Shown in pieces: positions 63,276-64,000 of a stretch of 64,000 nucleotides of DNA. The position numbers and the translations under genes were made by a program. Each line of letters starts with the position of its first letter. Positions within the stretch are counted from its first letter, which is position 1. The notes under the pieces were generated by a model. The model saw only the letters and a program-made list of their open reading frames with translations, made no database searches and was not told the DNA's origin. Source of the DNA: Tolumonas auensis DSM 9187 (GTDB taxonomy: Bacteria > Pseudomonadota > Gammaproteobacteria > Enterobacterales > Aeromonadaceae); NCBI RefSeq assembly GCF_000023065.1, contig NC_012691.1:1284501-1348500 (forward strand), read 5' to 3'.

Positions 63276-64000
63276 TTAACCTTTCACCGCACCGCTGGTC
63301 AGACCGCTGACAATGCGTTTCTGGAATATCAGCACCAGCACAATAATCGGCAGCGTTACCACGACAGAGGCCGCCATGATGTTGCCCCAAGGCAGTTCAA
63401 ACTGAGAGGCGCCCTGCAACATCCCGATAGCAACCGGCACGGTGCGTTGTTCGTTAGAGATAATAAATGTCAGGGCAAACATGAACTCGTTCCAGGCACC
63501 GATGAACGCCAGCAGACCTGTTGTTACCAGCGATGGCCCCATGATGGGTGCGAAGATGCGACTGATGATGACCCACAGACTGGCACCATCCACGATGGCG
63601 GCTTCTTCCAGTTCGACAGGCAGCGATTTCATGAACGTTGTCAGCACCCATACCGTGAAAGGCAGTGAGAAGGTGGTGTAAGAGAGGATTAGCGCACCCA
63701 GTGAATCGTACAGACCGAGGAAGCGCACCAGTTCAAACATGCCTGACAGCACAGCCACCTGAGGGAACATGGAGACACACAGGATGGTGAACAGAATGTA
63801 TTTACGGCCTCTGAACTTGATACGGGCCAGAGCGAATGCCGCTGTAATGGAGACCAGCAGGCAGATCCCGACCGTAACGGTAGCGACGATGAACGAGTTC
63901 AGCAGACTGCGGGCAATACCATTGACCATCAGCGCATTAACATAGTTCTCCCAGTGGAACGATGTTGGCAGATAGTTGGTCAGGAACAGTTCCTGTCCGG
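63276..64000 (-). CDS. MalG/MsmG-type sugar permease, cut by the window end
   Basis: This is a binding-protein-dependent permease with the EAA loop VELEEAAIVDGASLWVIISRI and AWNEFMFALTFI. The reading frame has no stop to the window edge, and codons beyond the ATG at 63929 read NYLPTSFHWENYVNAL, the expected N-terminal part of MalG-type proteins, so the start lies outside the window. It partners the ATPase at 62065. Confidence 0.92.
   Translation of the reverse strand, partial: GQELFLTNYLPTSFHWENYVNALMVNGIARSLLNSFIVATVTVGICLLVSITAAFALARIKFRGRKYILFTILCVSMFPQVAVLSGMFELVRFLGLYDSLGALILSYTTFSLPFTVWVLTTFMKSLPVELEEAAIVDGASLWVIISRIFAPIMGPSLVTTGLLAFIGAWNEFMFALTFIISNEQRTVPVAIGMLQGASQFELPWGNIMAASVVVTLPIIVLVLIFQKRIVSGLTSGAVKG

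Noticed and set aside
1-64000. CRISPR arrays or complete prophage
   Set aside because: No regularly spaced direct repeats and no phage structural genes were seen.

Overview
The window looks like a gammaproteobacterial chromosome. It has a KdpFABC-DE potassium system, a TusE/YccS pair, an Alx gene behind a manganese riboswitch, ModE-type molybdate control and an AapJQMP amino-acid transporter. The overall impression is of an Aeromonadales-type organism (Tolumonas-like), but that rests on gene content and family resemblance only; no database was consulted.

Layout. (1) 1-9128: most of a type I restriction-modification (R-M) operon. It runs DUF1016 nuclease, hsdS, two DUF262 proteins, hsdR and an M48-like metallopeptidase, nearly all with overlapping ends; hsdM must lie left of the window. 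(2) 9394-16866: an accessory stretch with a 1016-residue UvrD/HelD-type helicase carrying an embedded PDDEXK-like segment and C-terminal zinc ribbons, a coiled-coil HIRAN protein, an IS3-type transposase remnant, a Fic protein and a GAF-GGDEF protein with a GGKEF signature. (3) 17130-25093: kdpFABCDE with a KdpE-like box. (4) 25173-37633: a molybdenum/metal region. It holds modE, modA, a two-TOBE molbindin, a degenerate NifA-like regulator, a DsbB-like protein, a DUF134 protein, a Fur-family protein, a NifX-like protein with a His/Cys tail, a thioesterase/MBL/flavoprotein operon, a second modA joined to a modB-modC deletion fusion, and modD. Near-consensus ModE boxes sit at modE, modA2 and modD. 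Three promoters here carry paired GCATATGC palindromes. (5) 37791-43585: rhodanese, riboswitch-alx, a GNAT remnant, a secreted Gly-rich protein, tusE and yccS. (6) 43768-51328: tRNA-Ser(UGA) followed by an integrase remnant and a complete second type I R-M operon (hsdM-hsdS-hrgA-like-hsdR). (7) 51990-58572: a small unknown gene, a Sel1-repeat lipoprotein, a pseudouridine synthase, and aapJQMP behind a sigma-54-type promoter. (8) 58630-64000, minus strand: two GH13 alpha-glucosidases, an MsmK/UgpC-type ATPase and a truncated permease, forming an alpha-glucoside uptake and hydrolysis locus.

Two themes stand out. Genome decay by clean internal deletion appears three times within 15 kb: a TonB receptor joined to an ABC ATPase tail, ModB joined to ModC, and a GNAT gene missing its core. 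As a result the window has two molybdate-binding-protein genes but no intact ModB or ModC. Second, two type I R-M operons with different accessory genes frame the housekeeping region; the first, with paired DUF262 proteins next to a helicase-nuclease, HIRAN and Fic genes, is the best candidate for an unusual defence locus.
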